64,000 nt of DNA from Ancylostoma caninum (lineage: Eukaryota > Nematoda > Chromadorea > Rhabditida > Ancylostomatidae): the NCBI GenBank assembly GCA_037903475.1, contig JBAJFG010000009.1, forward strand, positions 496,001 through 560,000. Direction: 5' to 3'. Below are positions 1-12,400 of the stretch, piece by piece. The notes beneath the pieces are model-generated. The model was not told where the DNA came from, did no database searches, and saw only the letters and a program-made list of their open reading frames with translations. A program made the translations under genes and the position numbers. Position 1 is the first letter of the stretch; each line of letters starts with the position of its first letter.

Positions 1-457
1 ACACCCATCAATTAATTCCGCTTGAACTTAATACATATACCGCTTATCGACTACACTTACATTCAAGTGCAATCCTGCACTATAAATTAGTAGTAGATAT
101 AGAACAGAAATATCTCGATTACATCACAATCGAACTTAGCAAAAAGCGACTTCCATAAGATTTCCTGCTTTGCACCCGACGATTGACGGTGTATCCACAC
201 TAAAATCAACCTGCCCACTAGGAATATTTTCACTAGACGATGCGACGCACAGTAGGAAGAAAAAAAATTGGATTTTATTACAGTATGACAAGCCATACTT
301 TCCGAACGACATTTTTGCATGTTTCTGCATGACCAAAATCGTATTGAAAAAAAGCATTTCCTGAGAAGTGTAGAGAACAAAGTCAGGACATCTGGAAAAA
401 ACCTACTTGAAATTAGCTCACATCTCACTCGATGGTGAAGTAAATCCATGTAATAGC

Positions 458-888
458 TTAAAGGCAGCACTCACGGAAATTTTTGGGTTGAAGATTTCGC
501 GGTATATCGGGGTTTTTAGGGACGATGAACTCATCGACAACGATGAAGTGGCGTGAAACACGTGAAAAAGCACTTGAAATGATAGCGGCATTTCATGTGC
601 GTCCACAGCGCGGACGAGTGTTCCGCGATAAGTCCCGCCACAGGAGCCCGCAAATGGTACGAATTTCATAAAGAAGCCCCCGCTGAACCACATGCGCACA
701 CCCTGTCAGCGGCGTTAGTTGGCGCGACGGAACCCTAATGTCCAGAGCGGCAGATGTGTCCACGGCAGTATTTTCGCAGGTAGGCGGCCATTCAAGGTGT
801 TAAACTTACTGTTGCGGTTGTCCAGCGGCCGGCTACTTAGTAAGCGTCTCATTTGAGAACTGAAAATTTCCGTGAGTGCTGCCTTTAA
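458..888. mobile_element. MITE with 26-bp terminal inverted repeats, copy 1
   Basis: The element begins TTAAAGGCAGCACTCACGGA (458) and ends with the inverse complement (to 888), giving about 26 bp of near-perfect TIR. Its interior shares sequence with the copy at 15445-15767 in the opposite orientation, for example the stretch around GACGATGAACTCATCGACAA. It has no transposase, so it is a non-autonomous DNA element. It lies downstream of the last camt-1 exon seen. Confidence 0.85.
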
Positions 889-3081
889 GATTTCAAAAAC
901 TTTCGGTAGTGATTTCTTCAACTATAATCCTTTCATTACTTTCTATTCCTCTTAACTATAGCAAATCTCCCAGCCCAAACGATTTGAGCTTAAAGAACGT
1001 CTTATTCAATCATTTTGCACTTGGACAAACGTACTTTCGTTTCGACTGCACCAACAACGTCAAATACTATCGCTTCAAAAATTCCTGGGTATTGCACGCA
1101 TCGTCTGAGTCGAGAGGGATAAGTACACCCAGGTTAGCGCAGAACTGGCTCACGACCACCACTATAAAGAATACGCACTCGCGTCCAGTAATCAACTGGT
1201 TCTGCTCCTACAGCTAATTGTAAGTAGCACGTGGATTAGCGACGAATTTTGAAACTGATGATACCCAAAATTGAAAGAAAAACACGTTCCATGTTCCTTT
1301 TATCATCTGTGTACTTTCATTACCTTAATCCTACTCAGATCTTGCAATGAAGTTGAACGGTCTATCCAAGTTTACTATATCTCAGGACAAGGGAAGTAAC
1401 GCAACAGATGGCCTGTTCACCCTTGTCTTGTACTAGAAGATCGAGAGAGCAGACTCCTTTATTATCGTTCGTTTATGCATGGACCCATTCACTCTCCAGG
1501 ATACTATTTGTTCAAGTCTCAAACACTCGAGCGACAGAGTGTCTAATACGGGCTTACATGGAACTCTGAACTAATGTTGAGGTCATAATTTCACTAAAAC
1601 TTAAATCCTGAAACCAGGCAACATCAGCAGTCCAGACAGCTTCCAATCATGATTGATCACCACTCATTTTGAACGTAAAACTCCTTCGAGACGCTTCCAG
1701 CGCAAACTCTTCTCTTACGCCAATAAACATTTATCTGTTGATGTTATCCTCTCAGCGCTTCTTCTTCAAAGTAAATGTTTGGTCACGTAGATTTTCGCAA
1801 ATCACACGGGCTCTAATTCACCTCTTCGAGCAGTCAAAAAACGAATACGCCTCCAATTCGGTGAAGAAAAAGATGTTGGCGCAAACAGTTCCTTCCTCGT
1901 TGCACTCAAGTGCCTTCGGCCAAATGACGCACGCACCGAGCACCCGCGCGCCTCGCGCGGTGCTCACCCGCCACCTGACTGTTTGATGAGGTAAAAATAG
2001 CTGAGTGACGCACATCCGGTGCAGAAACTACCGACAGCGCGTTCCTATCAGTCTGTGTATATCTTTCTAGGCAGCCGTTCGTATGTACCCGAGCATCGCC
2101 TTGGAGAAGGTCGTCTTTGCGCCCATCTCATTTTGACCTCTGCAACCTCCGTGCTGATTTTTGAACAGATCCTCGCTTGTTTTACGTCAAACAAGATCGG
2201 ATCGCGTTTCTTTGCGGGCTGGTCTTTACAATAATCCAAAAACCAATCCACAGAGGAGCTCCGTATTCGAACAGGAAATTTTTGAGGAGTTCTCTTTAGA
2301 AAACAGACCTCACCTATAAGGACTTGTTCATCTGTACGCCTGTTTTATAACTTTGCCGTCTCCAATCAGATGAGAAAAGAAGTACGGAAAGAGGTAGAGA
2401 AGACCTAGTGACCCTGTCAAAATGGGGACACAAAGTTAAGTTGTGGAAGAAGCTAACAACAAAAAAAAATTAAATCCTCACTTAGGAGACGTTTGGAAAA
2501 TAGTAAGAAGCTGAGGAAGCTTTTGCAATTTTTCATTACATTCTATGCAGTAATTTTGTAAAAATTGCCAATCCATTCTCAGTTCTATCTTCTCCACTTG
2601 CGCCCACCAGTGTTCGGCAACAAAGGAGGTAACGCAGAATTCAAGCATTCTTAGTATTTTAGCAGTAAATTGACGGAATTGCCTTTGACTATTCAATTTG
2701 ATTGGAACCAATTACTTAACCGTGCTTGTAACTCGTGTTCTATACTAGATATTTCCAGTGCTCGGTTTAGAGCCATTATATTAAAATTTTCAAGCGTCTG
2801 TCTTGAACAGTGCATTAAAATAAATAAATAAATAAGTAAATAAATCGATCTGATTGATTATCTACTACTGGTCAACGAGGAAGAATATGCGAAACTAGTA
2901 AAAACAAATGACATGTCCAGAAGCTGTGACTGTGACTGGACGAAATGATTACTATTGTTGCTTAAAAAGCCAACACAAAACTAGTTGTTCCATGCTAGTA
3001 ATGTAATCCTAAGAATAAGGCAATTAATAAACTGTTGGAAAGGATGGTAATCTGCAGGTAAAACAAGAACACTGGACGCAC
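889..3081. other. Stretch without recognised exons, downstream of last seen camt-1 exon
   Basis: I looked on the minus strand for CAMTA IQ motifs (IQ..R or similar) and found none. It probably forms part of a long camt-1 intron or is intergenic. It holds an (AAAT)-type simple repeat near 2818-2845 and a GC-rich palindrome at about 1935-1963. ORFs here lack family features and are treated as chance. Confidence 0.5.
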
Positions 3082-6000
3082 CTGACAGCTTCAAATCTCC
3101 CAAACGTTGCCGTATGGGATCCTCTTCACCATCTACGCGCATGTTGAAGAACTCACCCAGATCTCTGGAAAAATTACTTTAGAATCCAGAACCAAAATTC
3201 TTATCAGTGCCAATGAAGAAATAACTAGAACGTAAAACCAACTTGTCAAAATCGAAGCTGGTACTTTCCAGTGTATTCTCCCGTGTCGACCCAAATGAAC
3301 TGTTTCCAGCCTATAAATCGGTTTTGACTAGATGCAATTGAACACAGAGTTATGGCCGCTTGTACCTTGCTGGGATATAAATGATTATGGTCGAATGAAG
3401 GACTGGACGGCTGGCCAGAGAACGATGAAAGGACATCTTCAGTAGACTTATCCGGTACGCTAAAATAACAGTACTAAAGACTAGTCTCTGCCTTCTATTC
3501 TTTTATTCTTTCAATTTTCAACGCTGAAAAACACAAGTCCCACGATTGCTGAACCTTATAACACGGCATGTCAAGAAAACTAAAGATGGGTTTCCACCAG
3601 ATAAGACGAATTAAATCTAAGGCATGATGAGTCCATAAAGATAGCGTAAGCATCATCCCAACGCCTTCTACTTAGAAATTCAGGGGAAAATGACAAAATT
3701 CACTTAAAACAATAGATCACTAGCGAACTAGAACTGAGTGACTCCATTGAAAAACTGAAGAAATAAATATAAGACAATTCCCGTCATGTCGAAGACCTGG
3801 CAACTTCGAAATGAAATTTCACCTTGACGCAGTACTTTAGATGGGGAGAAAAAACATAAAACAACTCCAAATTTTAAGCGGATACATCACCATGACCCTC
3901 CTCTTGTGGATTTAGTGGTCTCCTCCTTTACTCAAAAACTTCCGAAAAAGTCCCAGCGGTTCAAACGCCAGCCGCAGGTGTCTAGAGCAACTTCACAAGA
4001 AACCACTGCCTGTCGCAAAACTTCACCAATCTGTCACGCTAAACTCCAAATCACTTCCAAATTTCCCTTAGTACTGATTGAGAAAATGTGGAGCATCTCC
4101 CAGACCAGTATCACAGTGATGGTGGAACTCTCTGCTTCCCATCCCCCCACTCCATCCCGATGCGAGTGTAGAGAACGAGGCATCTCTGAGCGTAGGTCAA
4201 GAGAAGTCCAGCTCATAAAACTGCGAGACCATTTACTCTCACTCCGTTACCGATTAAAGGCATGCGCTAAATCAAGCTCATCGAATAAACAAGTGATTAA
4301 CGAACACTCATCGCATGTCCCACAACTTAAAATTGTGAGAATTCCCCCCGATTCCATACTTGTTAGAATGCAAAATTTCACAAGTCAACGGCTGGTTTAT
4401 AGGACATCTACTTTCAGCAGTGCAAGAAACATTTGAAACGTCTTTCTGCGGACCGACAACAAAGCATTTTTGCTGCTAGGGAAAATCTTCCACACTAAAC
4501 AGCTGTCAAGTTCTCGAACAGAAGTAGGAACAACCATGGGACAGCAGCACGTCTAAGAGAAGAACAAAGCTATGTGGATGCCAAACTGAGTCGGTCGGTA
4601 TGACGATAGTTAGGAGAGTTTCCTCTATGCTTGTCGGCAGGGGGAGAGTCCGGCTTCTCTAAGATTCTGTCCGATTCAGGCCCTCTCAGCCTTCCGCTTG
4701 TGCGGAGCCGAACTAGATTGTGGACTCATTTATTTGAATATTTGATCCTTGATAAAGATCTGATCTATACAAACATCTACATGGTACTACAGAAGCCATA
4801 ATCATAAGCAATCACTGGTACAATTGTTTCTGAGAGAAGAACATGAAGTAAATATTCTAAAAGAAAGAAGAGGATCCAGTGTAAAAGCATGAGTCCATCT
4901 GCCCTGGTTGGAAGTTCCATTGCTCTAAAACATACCGGTAATGGTTGTTGGCGAAATACTGCTGGAATTCCCAGTCCGCGGGGCAGTCATGTGAAAGGTG
5001 TGACAGAAAGGGGTTATGCTCCGGATATGCGAATGACGATTGCGCACTCACGTCAGCTGACATCGAATCCTCATCAAGGAGAGGATGGGCATCATTCTAC
5101 AAAATGAAGTTGTTACGACGTGATAACCACAGGAGAAAGTGATGAATTACCTTTATTCGGTCTGGTAATGCATCGATAATCTGCTGAGCTAACAACGCCA
5201 TTTTAGCGCGAACACCGTCATTCAGCATCATGCCAGGACTATAAAGGACATAGGTCTCCGGGAAACAATACGAGTATTAGGAAATCGGCGATTTTCAAAT
5301 TATCAGATAAATCTATGAAATGACTGAGATCATAAGAAGGAACCTCGTGACTGCTTCGAACAAGTCAGCCATCTTCGGGGAATCTGGCACGTGAACGTCT
5401 GTGTCCATAGAAATCTCCACATGAAGTGGCTCATCGCACCACCTCGCCTTAAACAGAATACTTTCGTGTATTATGACAGATACGTACAGCAGAACGACAC
5501 CAAAAATAAACTAATTACACAGATTCCGAAAATTTACTCACTCTACTGGGACCTGCGCGATTCAAGTCGTGGTCGTCTTCTGCTGGATCGCTGAGGATTG
5601 AGGAACTTGAGTCCTATAAGTTGCAAAATAACAGGTCTTTGAAAGCAATGAAACAAAATCACTCGATAAATTCTCCCTATCTCAAGGAAAAAAAGCATCC
5701 CTTGTGCAGGCATTGGTTCCCATTAACTTGATTTCTGTGTAAAAACAGTGCTACACTGAGAATAAACCATGGGTACAACCAAATGTACAAAGAAACATTC
5801 AATATTCTTCCTGGCACACTCAAAAACTCATTCATATCACTGGAACCTAGCTGGAAACACTGCCTTACATTTGTTTTGGCAAACGCCATGATGTTTTTTG
5901 AAAAAAAAAAAACAAAGATATAACGACAAACGCTTACAACGAGTAACAAATGATTATGGCCATGAAGGCAATACATTTCAAGGAATTTTTTTACAAAAAT

Positions 6001-6484
6001 AATAATAAAGTATATGCTCTGAGGCAGTGCTACTTCTTGTTGTCCTATACTTTAATATTTTATGCAGTTTTATCGATAAAAAAAAGAACTACGACGTATG
6101 TACGTCACGGAAACCCGTTCGAACTGCCCTAATATGTGTTCTCTCTCCTACAGCAGAAGGTTTTTGCATTTAAAAATTGAAACATTTTCCACCGGGTGCA
6201 TTTGCCCAGCTATATAAGGTTTGGGACATGAAGGACACCTCACTTCCGATCTAGTTCAAGCCACTGGAGGCTAAAAAATGTCAAGTATTATCATTCAAAG
6301 ATAATTTACCACTCTGCTTCAATTCACCACACTACAAATTCACCTCTCCTTCAGGTGGAAGCCGATCCCTGAGCAAGTGTTCATCCGTGACTGTCTCTCC
6401 ATTTGTGAGCACCCACAGCGCTGTAGAGGTGACGTGTTCGACATCTTCCGCATCTGAATCAAGATTACCGTTAGAATGTCCATT
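3082..6484 (-). CDS. camt-1: camt-1 exons encoding the acidic C-terminal half before the IQ motifs
   Basis: Nine or so exons from 6484 to 3082 join in phase. Most encode acidic, Ser-rich sequence (SNGNLDSDAEDVEHV; DSSSSILSDPAEDDHD; VPDSPKMADLFEAVTR). The most family-like part is MALLAQQIIDALPDRIK in 5238-5151, which matches the LA.QII.A.PDRIK segment of animal CAMTAs. It is followed by an acidic/aromatic stretch in 5096-4936 (DCPADWEFQQYF), a plausible transactivation region. The last exon seen (3164-3082) encodes DLGEFFNMRVDGEEDPIRQ. The IQ motifs that should come next were not found. Confidence 0.8.
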
Positions 6485-9400
6485 CTATAAGAAGATGAGC
6501 AAATTCTTGTTTACATAAGAGCATAACACCCAAAGACTTCTGACCACCCACTTTTGGGTAGAGTTCTCTGTTCGTCAACATCTCGATCAGCTGTTCGAGC
6601 CGTAAGCCGCATCATTTGTTCGTCGCAGCTAAGGTCGCAAGGAGTTCTTCCACGGTCATCCAGGACGTCAACTGTTGTTCGACAAGCACGCACAAGGACC
6701 CTGCAAATCTAATTACATAAGTGCTGTTCGAATCATCACTCAGCTCAAAGCAAAACCTTGCTGAAGCGACATGACCAGCAGCAACAGCGACATGGAGAGG
6801 TGTCCGGCCTTCACCATCTCGAGCCAACGGATCAAATTCTCGACTGAATGGCAAGTTCCGCCTTGAAAAGATCCCAAAATGTCCTTCTATATTTTACGAA
6901 GAAAAGGAAGCACTCGAACCTCCATGCCAGGACGTGCTCTATGACTCGGTGATAGTCCAGTGCAGCAGCTATATGCAGTATGGTCCTGGACGGAAGCGTA
7001 GGATGTGCTGACAGAAGAGTGGGCAATGATAAACGCCTTCCAGCCAGGTTTTGAAGTAATGAAAGGACGGAGTCCTCATCTATGGATGCAACCCACTGAA
7101 AATGTTAACTACAAAACAAGGTCAACTAGGTATTTCATATTTCAAGAGCAATTCAAGAGTATTCCCGCACCTGTAACTTCTCCATCGCTCCAAATGCATG
7201 GACTACAATATGAAGCCGATCTACCATGCACTGTCGCAAAGCAACCGTAGTCATTTCATCCTGTTCTTCATTATAGGTGAATTCACTACTGGATGAAACC
7301 ACTTGACCGTTGCAGAGTACCCGTACAGGGACAACGCCGTTCATCGAAGCTAAACTTAATATTTAAAAGATTTAAACCTCTTATATGCGGAGCAAAAAAG
7401 TTGGAATACTCTAATGATCTGATAAGAATCCAATGAGACTTACCTGGGGGCACAATAACGGAAAGTACGCCGACTTGTATCAACCTAGCTGGTACCCGTC
7501 GCTCGCCGAACATCACCGTGTAGTCGTGACCTTTCATGTACCAGCCACCTATTACCAATACCTTGGTACCACCCTGCAATGGAATAAACTGAATGACAAT
7601 AACTATCGCTATTAAGGAATTTATTTATTAAGTGCTGCAAGCTGATGAGTGGATTTCGACAATTAGGATAAGAGATGAGTGGAATTCTCGTTTCGAAAGT
7701 TCGGACGCTCCTGAATTCTGGCGCCGTGCGAGCTTCTGGCTTCTAGATCTTTGAAGGATTGGCATTGGTTGATTTAGGTCAACTCATACATGCTGTTTTT
7801 ATTTCTCCAAATTTTGGCGGATTTCACACTTCCTCGAACTTGTGACTTCCGGTCTCACGCAACACTTCCCCTCATACCTAATTTGGATGCCCTCGCCTAA
7901 GCCAAACGTACGCCTAAGTGTCTACGATTCTGCAACTGTGAGTGAAGGTAAATCATAAGCATGGTATTCTAAGCTTATTAGGGTCGTTCAGCAGATTTTA
8001 AGTACAATTTGTAATATCGTGTAAGCCACGGCTTACAACCAAGTACATCGCGCTTTGAAGTAAAAGTTTAACTTCGTGCCTTCCGAAACTAACTGAAGCA
8101 CGATGAATTTTACTTCTCTCTGGAAATTTCGAAGGGCACTGTAGATAACAACTGGATGAGACTAATGTGGTGACCATGAGCACTGCTTTCGGCATTCGTG
8201 ACAACGAAAACTAACCTTAACACATCCATTGTTGGGAGTGATATCCGTAATCGGAGCAAGACAAGTGGGCGGCTGATTATCTGGCGGATACGAAGAGGCT
8301 GACGCCGGTTGTGATGGTTGCAGACTAGTCGACTGAAACACATTAGCTAAAACAGCACGATTTTTTGGGTGAATTGGAAGACCTCACCATATCCTCATCT
8401 TGGTTGCTGCTGCGATGAGTTTCACCAGAGTGCGAGCGGCAATCTGCTTGATAACCATTAACGACTTCTCTCAATGGCATACTATCCATCATACCATTAA
8501 TGGCTGAAGCACCTAAAATACTTGAGCAAATACAAGAGGAACAAGTGGAAGACTAGAATTCCAAGGAAGTATTTAAAAATATTCTGTTGATGACATATGC
8601 AATAATAAAATAGGGTAAGATTAGAGATGAACCCACCTCCGTAGCTGACATCAACCGAGTCACTGAAAGTCGAAGGCTGTCTTCGAAGAATCAGCGACGA
8701 CAATCCAGGGCGGAAAGCTGAGCTGCACGAATTCCGCCGTTCAAGGTGATGTGAGGATCCGTGTTGGACGTGGGACGTGACATGATTTTGTTGGACCACA
8801 ACTGATGTGGGCATACCCGATTGTACCTTAATTTTGAAGAGAATATCCTTAGAGGTAGAAGAGAGCAATACTTACAATAAAACCGATTCTGTGACCGTCT
8901 TTCACAAAGAGGAATCACAAAATACAAGACTTGATCTGTTCGCAAACGGATAACGAGTGATTCAGCATGACTTCACTTATCATCTGATGGTAAAAATGAA
9001 AAGAAACCCTTTTCCTCCTGACTAGTACTTGTGGTCACGGAATTGCAGACAAAAATCTTGGTAATTTCCAAAACAATCAGAGCTATTTCACTTCTGTCTC
9101 AAGATTCATGACGTTCCCGGGAAGGTTCTATGCTTCCTGCCCTTCCAGAGTGGACATGCTTTCGGCGCAGAATGTTATAAACCGTGTAATCTTCTCGCTA
9201 ACTTTACCATTACTTGTTATCGTTGAGACGTGCGGTTAGGATCAGTACAAAATATATCCTGTTTGCCTGAAGAACTCGTCCACTTTAGAAGCGCGACCAG
9301 GCAATAAATTCCAGAGAACGCCCATGAATCCTCCCACTGGTCTTCCAGCTTTCATATGATTATGTAAATAACAAGGTCCCCAGAACAAAGGTGGCGCAGC

Positions 9401-12400
9401 ACAGCTGTAATTATTCGTGAACTCTAATAGGATTGACTTTTTGCGATCTTTCGTACCTCTGCCACTTTGATCGCTCTGCGCTCTACCGGTAAATTTGCAG
9501 ATTTTAGGACAACGGGGTCCAAATTTGTCGGAAATGAGTGAAAGCCCTCGTTGGAATGGCAAGACGAGGCGAATATTTTCATAAGACATCTTATTACGCT
9601 TCTTATTATGACCAGAAGATGAAACCCAGTCATCCAAATGTAGATTTCTGCAGATTCCCGGACAAATTTGACCCTTGAACACCTTTCTTTAAACAATAGA
9701 GTCGGTATGTAGAAATAATTTCGAAGAAATCTCACCTTTGCATCGAGATCATTATGTACGGGAGGAGAGAATCTAAGGCTACTACATAACTGCTCACATA
9801 TACAAGCGATGTCCTGTTGATTCAACAAATTCGCATCTACAACAGCAAGTTTTCATTGAAACACTCCGGGAGAAGCAAGTTATCCGAACAAAAGAAATGA
9901 AACACAAAGGCTTGAAGAGATGAACTTACATATTGGAGAAATTTGATCTAGCAGTTGTTGTTGATTGAGATTCAAACTGTTCAGTTTTATACAAGCTGAG
10001 ATCTTGTCCATGATGTTTTTCAGATTAGTCTCAGTTTCCGTGTTAAGATAGTGTACAAGAGCGTATTCTGGGTTCTGAAACAGGAAATGATAGAATTTTA
10101 AAACACTGAAAAAATTCAGCATGACGGGAACGGAGGGCATGATTCTTCCATATCCACATTTCGCTTAAACTATCGTCAATCAGTGGCGACCGCAGGCAAA
10201 TGAGTAGGGAGAGCGGAAGAAAAGAGGGGGACATCTTTGAGGAAAAGCGCAGATGGCCCAAATTTCAAAAACAAAGCTAACCTACAACAAAAGCCAGAAA
10301 ACGCTTAATTTTGAATTCAAACGAGTAAAAATAAGGAGTTCAGAAAAAACCAATGAAAATAAGCAGATAAAAATAAGCCAGTGCAAACTCTAATATATTT
10401 TATGAAGCATTTCCGAAAAATGTGCCGACAAGTTCTCAAAGGTAGACTCATCACATGGCCGCCACTGTGAGCTATATATAAATAAGAACATATTAAAATT
10501 TAATCTAAAAGTATAGAGTGGTGATTTCAACGAGAACTATCCAAAAGAGAATCTCGAACCATTTAGTCTACATGTTATTCCAGAACTAAGTAAAGCAGCA
10601 TAAAAGTGTTCAGAAATACGCGGGTATGCTTCACCACAGAAAAATCCGTAGAATTATGTTGCGCCCATTGAAGAGCGTCTACTGAACGAACTACGAAGGT
10701 CACATGGAGGTTATTCGTAATTTCAAGTACGGGCTGGCCAGAAGTATCAAAGGTGAATTCATCTGCAGCTTCATGGCCTACATTGGTCGCGTTCAAGTGC
10801 TTGCAAACAAAGGCCTTAACCAGCACTTATCCAACTACACCACATCTTTCATTTAAAGAACACTGAAGTTGAAGTTCAAGGCTATCAAGGGAATTTTAAC
10901 AACATGAATCTTGCGGCTGTTTTTGCTCTGCTACGACCCCTGCATCCAACTCTGATCCACTAGCTTCTGTGACAAACTCTGAGTAAGATAGCGTGTGGAT
11001 ACTCATTTTCATATGCACGCTCCCACTACCTGGAACGCCGTGTGATTCCTGGAGTACCTGGACTGGGCAACACACGAGCTCGTACCCATCTATGACACCG
11101 AGAAATCCTTGACCTTGCGTGGTAAAAAAAGCTTATTAATTCACGGCACGCTATTCGCATAAATTATGAGTGCCATATACGAGGTTCTTAGGAAGGAGCA
11201 TTGAATTAAAGCTCATCGTTCTCAAATACAAGGAAGCCCGGATGGTCATTAGGATAAAAACACGATTTTTTCCAAGGACTGAATATGTTTCAACCAAAAA
11301 AAATCACTAAAGCTTGCAAAATCATTCGAATTACTCAATTTTCGACAATAACTTCTGTCGAAGTAGTACAAGACCCTGGGTCAAATGCGTCTACGGTGGA
11401 AAGTCGACTATCGCACGACCACTTCCATTCTCAAAGGGTGAAAATTCCAGCCACTTACCTCAAACACCTCCCTATCGGACGGCGGAAACACTTCTTCCAT
11501 GCAGTCAGCAAGGTTACAAATCCCCCCCCCCAATGTCCACCTTAGCGAGACAAGATCTTTTCGTAATACGTCAGTACTGAACACATCAAAAAATCATGAC
11601 GCAGTTGCGTACAACCAATCCCTAATTAAGGCGGTCCAAAAAGAGCCGTTTCCCCTTATTAAATTCCGTTGGAACTCAAAAAATGGGGCACGTGAAAATC
11701 AACGGAGCGTCACTAGAGTTTTCTAGAGTTTTACAATTTGTGCTGTTCTTAGATGTTGTAGCGTGGGCAGTTCGTTTCTGATGTAATGCATATGAAAGTG
11801 ATTTGCCCCACTCGCAGCTTACTCACACTTCACGTATAGAAAAGAGATTGCAGCTAATCCCTCTCTCCTTCAGATATACCCGGTCAAGCTGCTTTCATAA
11901 GCTCTTGCATCTGTTCCGTCACAAACTATCACAAGGCCGATGCAGTTGATGACCACATCATTATCGTATGACAAATAAGTAGTGACATCGCAAGCATATC
12001 AAATCTACTATCCATTAGTAACCCTTGCCCTTCGCCTATTGCGTTAGAATATCCAAAGAAAGAAGAGACAACAACAGAAAGTGGTGAAAACGATAAAAGA
12101 AACAAAAACTTACACTCGTTAACCAATAAACTCTTCTGTGGAATGTTGGAACGACGGAAGAGTGCGCGTAGTTGGCAGAAAGAATTTCCTGCTTATTCAC
12201 CTAAAAAAAAATCGGATGTTATCATCACGTTTCTAAGGTTTCACAACTGAGCCGTCAGGATCAGTTCAAGACGGACAAGTGCGTGTATTTCCTTTCTGAA
12301 AATTTGAATAAAGAAATTGACAATAAAGGTTGAACACAAATAAGGTTCAATGAGCAAGTGCGACAAATGCAAAGTAGTTCTATAAACCGATAGCCTACAA

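Noticed and set aside
418..921. Minus-strand ORFs of 93 and 68 codons
   Set aside because: They lie within the MITE at 458-888. The similar peptide at 15.5 kb comes from the other MITE copy.
2478..2711. Minus-strand 77-codon ORF considered as a CAMTA IQ exon
   Set aside because: It lacks any IQ..R motif, and I could not join it to the exon ending at 3082.
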